From assembly GCF_001306135.1 (NCBI RefSeq), contig NZ_LGKP01000004.1, positions 62,001 through 126,000 of the forward strand: a stretch of DNA of 64,000 bases, written 5' to 3'. Below, one piece after another: positions 63,376 through 64,000 of this stretch (position 1 is its first letter; each line of letters begins with the position of its first letter). The translations under genes were made by a program, and so were the position numbers. A model generated the notes under the pieces. It worked only from the letters and a program-made list of their open reading frames with translations, was not told the origin of the DNA and did no database searches. The stretch is from Herpetosiphon geysericola. Its GTDB lineage: Bacteria > Chloroflexota > Chloroflexia > Chloroflexales > Herpetosiphonaceae.

Positions 63376-64000
63376 GTTTAAATCCTCTCTGCGGATCGAT
63401 TATTGCGCTTGCTTCGCTTGGTCAATCGTTTCAGTATCCTCTCTGCGGATCGATTAATTGAAATATCATTGGCAATTCAACGAAAGTGAGGTGCTGTATG
63501 TTTCAGTATCCTCTCTGCGGATCGATTAATTGAAATCTCGCTTTATTGATTCTTGGCAAACAACACAGAATAGTTTCAGTATCCTCTCTGCGGATCGATT
63601 AATTGAAATATTCGCGCCACTGAATCGCTGTCATAAGCGCGTCTGGTTTCAGTATCCTCTCTGCGGATCGATTAATTGAAATTTTTCTCCTAGTTAGCCC
63701 CGTCCCTGCCTGCGACGGTTTCAGTATCCTCTCTGCGGATCGAATAATTGAAATCCCCAACCCGCCGCCCCGCAGCCGACGACCATCCAGCGTTTCAGTA
63801 TCCTCTCTGCGGATCGATTAATTGAAATGATGGCATCGTGCGCAAGGTCAGCGAGGCGGCCACGTTTCAGTATCCTCTCTGCGGATCGAATAATTGAAAT
63901 CATACTCGTTCTGATTCCGTTGATGCTTTGCTGAAGTTTCAGTATCCTCTCTGCGGATCGATTAATTGAAATACATACAGTAGCTCGCCAGTGCGATTTG
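63376..64000 (-). CRISPR. CRISPR array, eight full repeats plus one degenerate, runs off right edge
   Basis: A 37-base repeat beginning GTTTCAGTATCC and ending GATTAATTGAAAT occurs at 63428, 63500, 63573, 63646, 63718, 63792, 63864 and 63946 (start positions). The copies at 63718 and 63864 share one substitution (GAATAATTG). Spacers are 35, 36, 36, 35, 37, 35 and 45 bases. A degenerate, shortened copy lies at 63376-63409. Read on the minus strand the repeat ends in ACTGAAAC, the handle seen in cyanobacterial I-D/III-type arrays. This and the degenerate left end suggest minus-strand transcription, with the leader beyond the window. No cas gene is in view, so the type is not assigned. Confidence 0.96.

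Overview
The window looks like a piece of a Chloroflexota chromosome, most likely Herpetosiphon or a close relative. This is inferred from gene content: proteins with the chloroflexal/archaeal YYY membrane domain, a giant LamG surface protein ending in a Chloroflexota-style IYLPM tail, mid-range GC, and many AfsR-like and two-component regulators. No rRNA or marker gene is present to fix the genus.

Layout. 1-9558: 3' part of a giant secreted protein (TSP3 calcium repeats, about eight LamG jellyrolls, two InlB-like repeats, Pro/Thr stalk). 9.8-10.3 kb: DinB-like protein. 10.4-17.3 kb (minus strand): a nitrate-assimilation-type operon with NarK transporter, small membrane protein, Tat-type Rieske protein, four-cluster ferredoxin, NasA/NapA-like molybdoenzyme, b-type cytochrome and a DUF1858/DUF2249-type protein. 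A haem-copper-oxidase-I-like/NnrS-like membrane protein is divergent to it, and a 13-bp perfect inverted repeat lies in the shared promoter region. 19-24.9 kb: a small regulator with twin operators, a leaderless PadR regulator plus HAAS-type membrane protein, a Nudix hydrolase, SufU/SufT, and a secreted lipase. 25-39.7 kb: an AfsR/LuxR-like ATPase regulator, then a glycosyltransferase-like membrane operon with three YYY modules in two proteins, and a KdpD-like sensor without kinase. 40.4-46.4 kb: subtilase, MarR regulator, Kef-type antiporter, APH-like kinase. 46.4-50 kb: a WXG100-type polymorphic toxin with candidate immunity genes. 50.3-52.1 kb: electron transfer flavoprotein. 52.4-55.4 kb: a three-gene phosphorelay. 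55.6-57.4 kb: an ABC exporter. 58.9-63.2 kb: a ribosomal peptide cluster (ATP-grasp ligase, C39-peptidase ABC exporter, three tandem precursor peptides). 63.4 kb to the right edge: a CRISPR array without cas genes in view.

The strongest candidate for a new system is the 58.9-63.2 kb cluster. It looks like a graspetide (omega-ester peptide) pathway. The precursors share the leader block FGLTYLEEEAAEI and a short core built on TGCDD[ST]D. This core has no lysine and is unlike the microviridin core known to me. The precursors are driven by their own near-consensus promoter.

A second unexplained feature is a family of modular, oligomer-built intergenic sequences at 18.8, 27.4, 39.7, 41.7 and 51.3 kb. 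They are made of short words (CACGAAG-type, GGATGAGGGATGA-type, GGCTATAGGCTATTGG-type, CTTTTGACTTTTGCC-type, CTCTGCGTTAAAA-type) and abut or run into stop codons of neighbouring genes.
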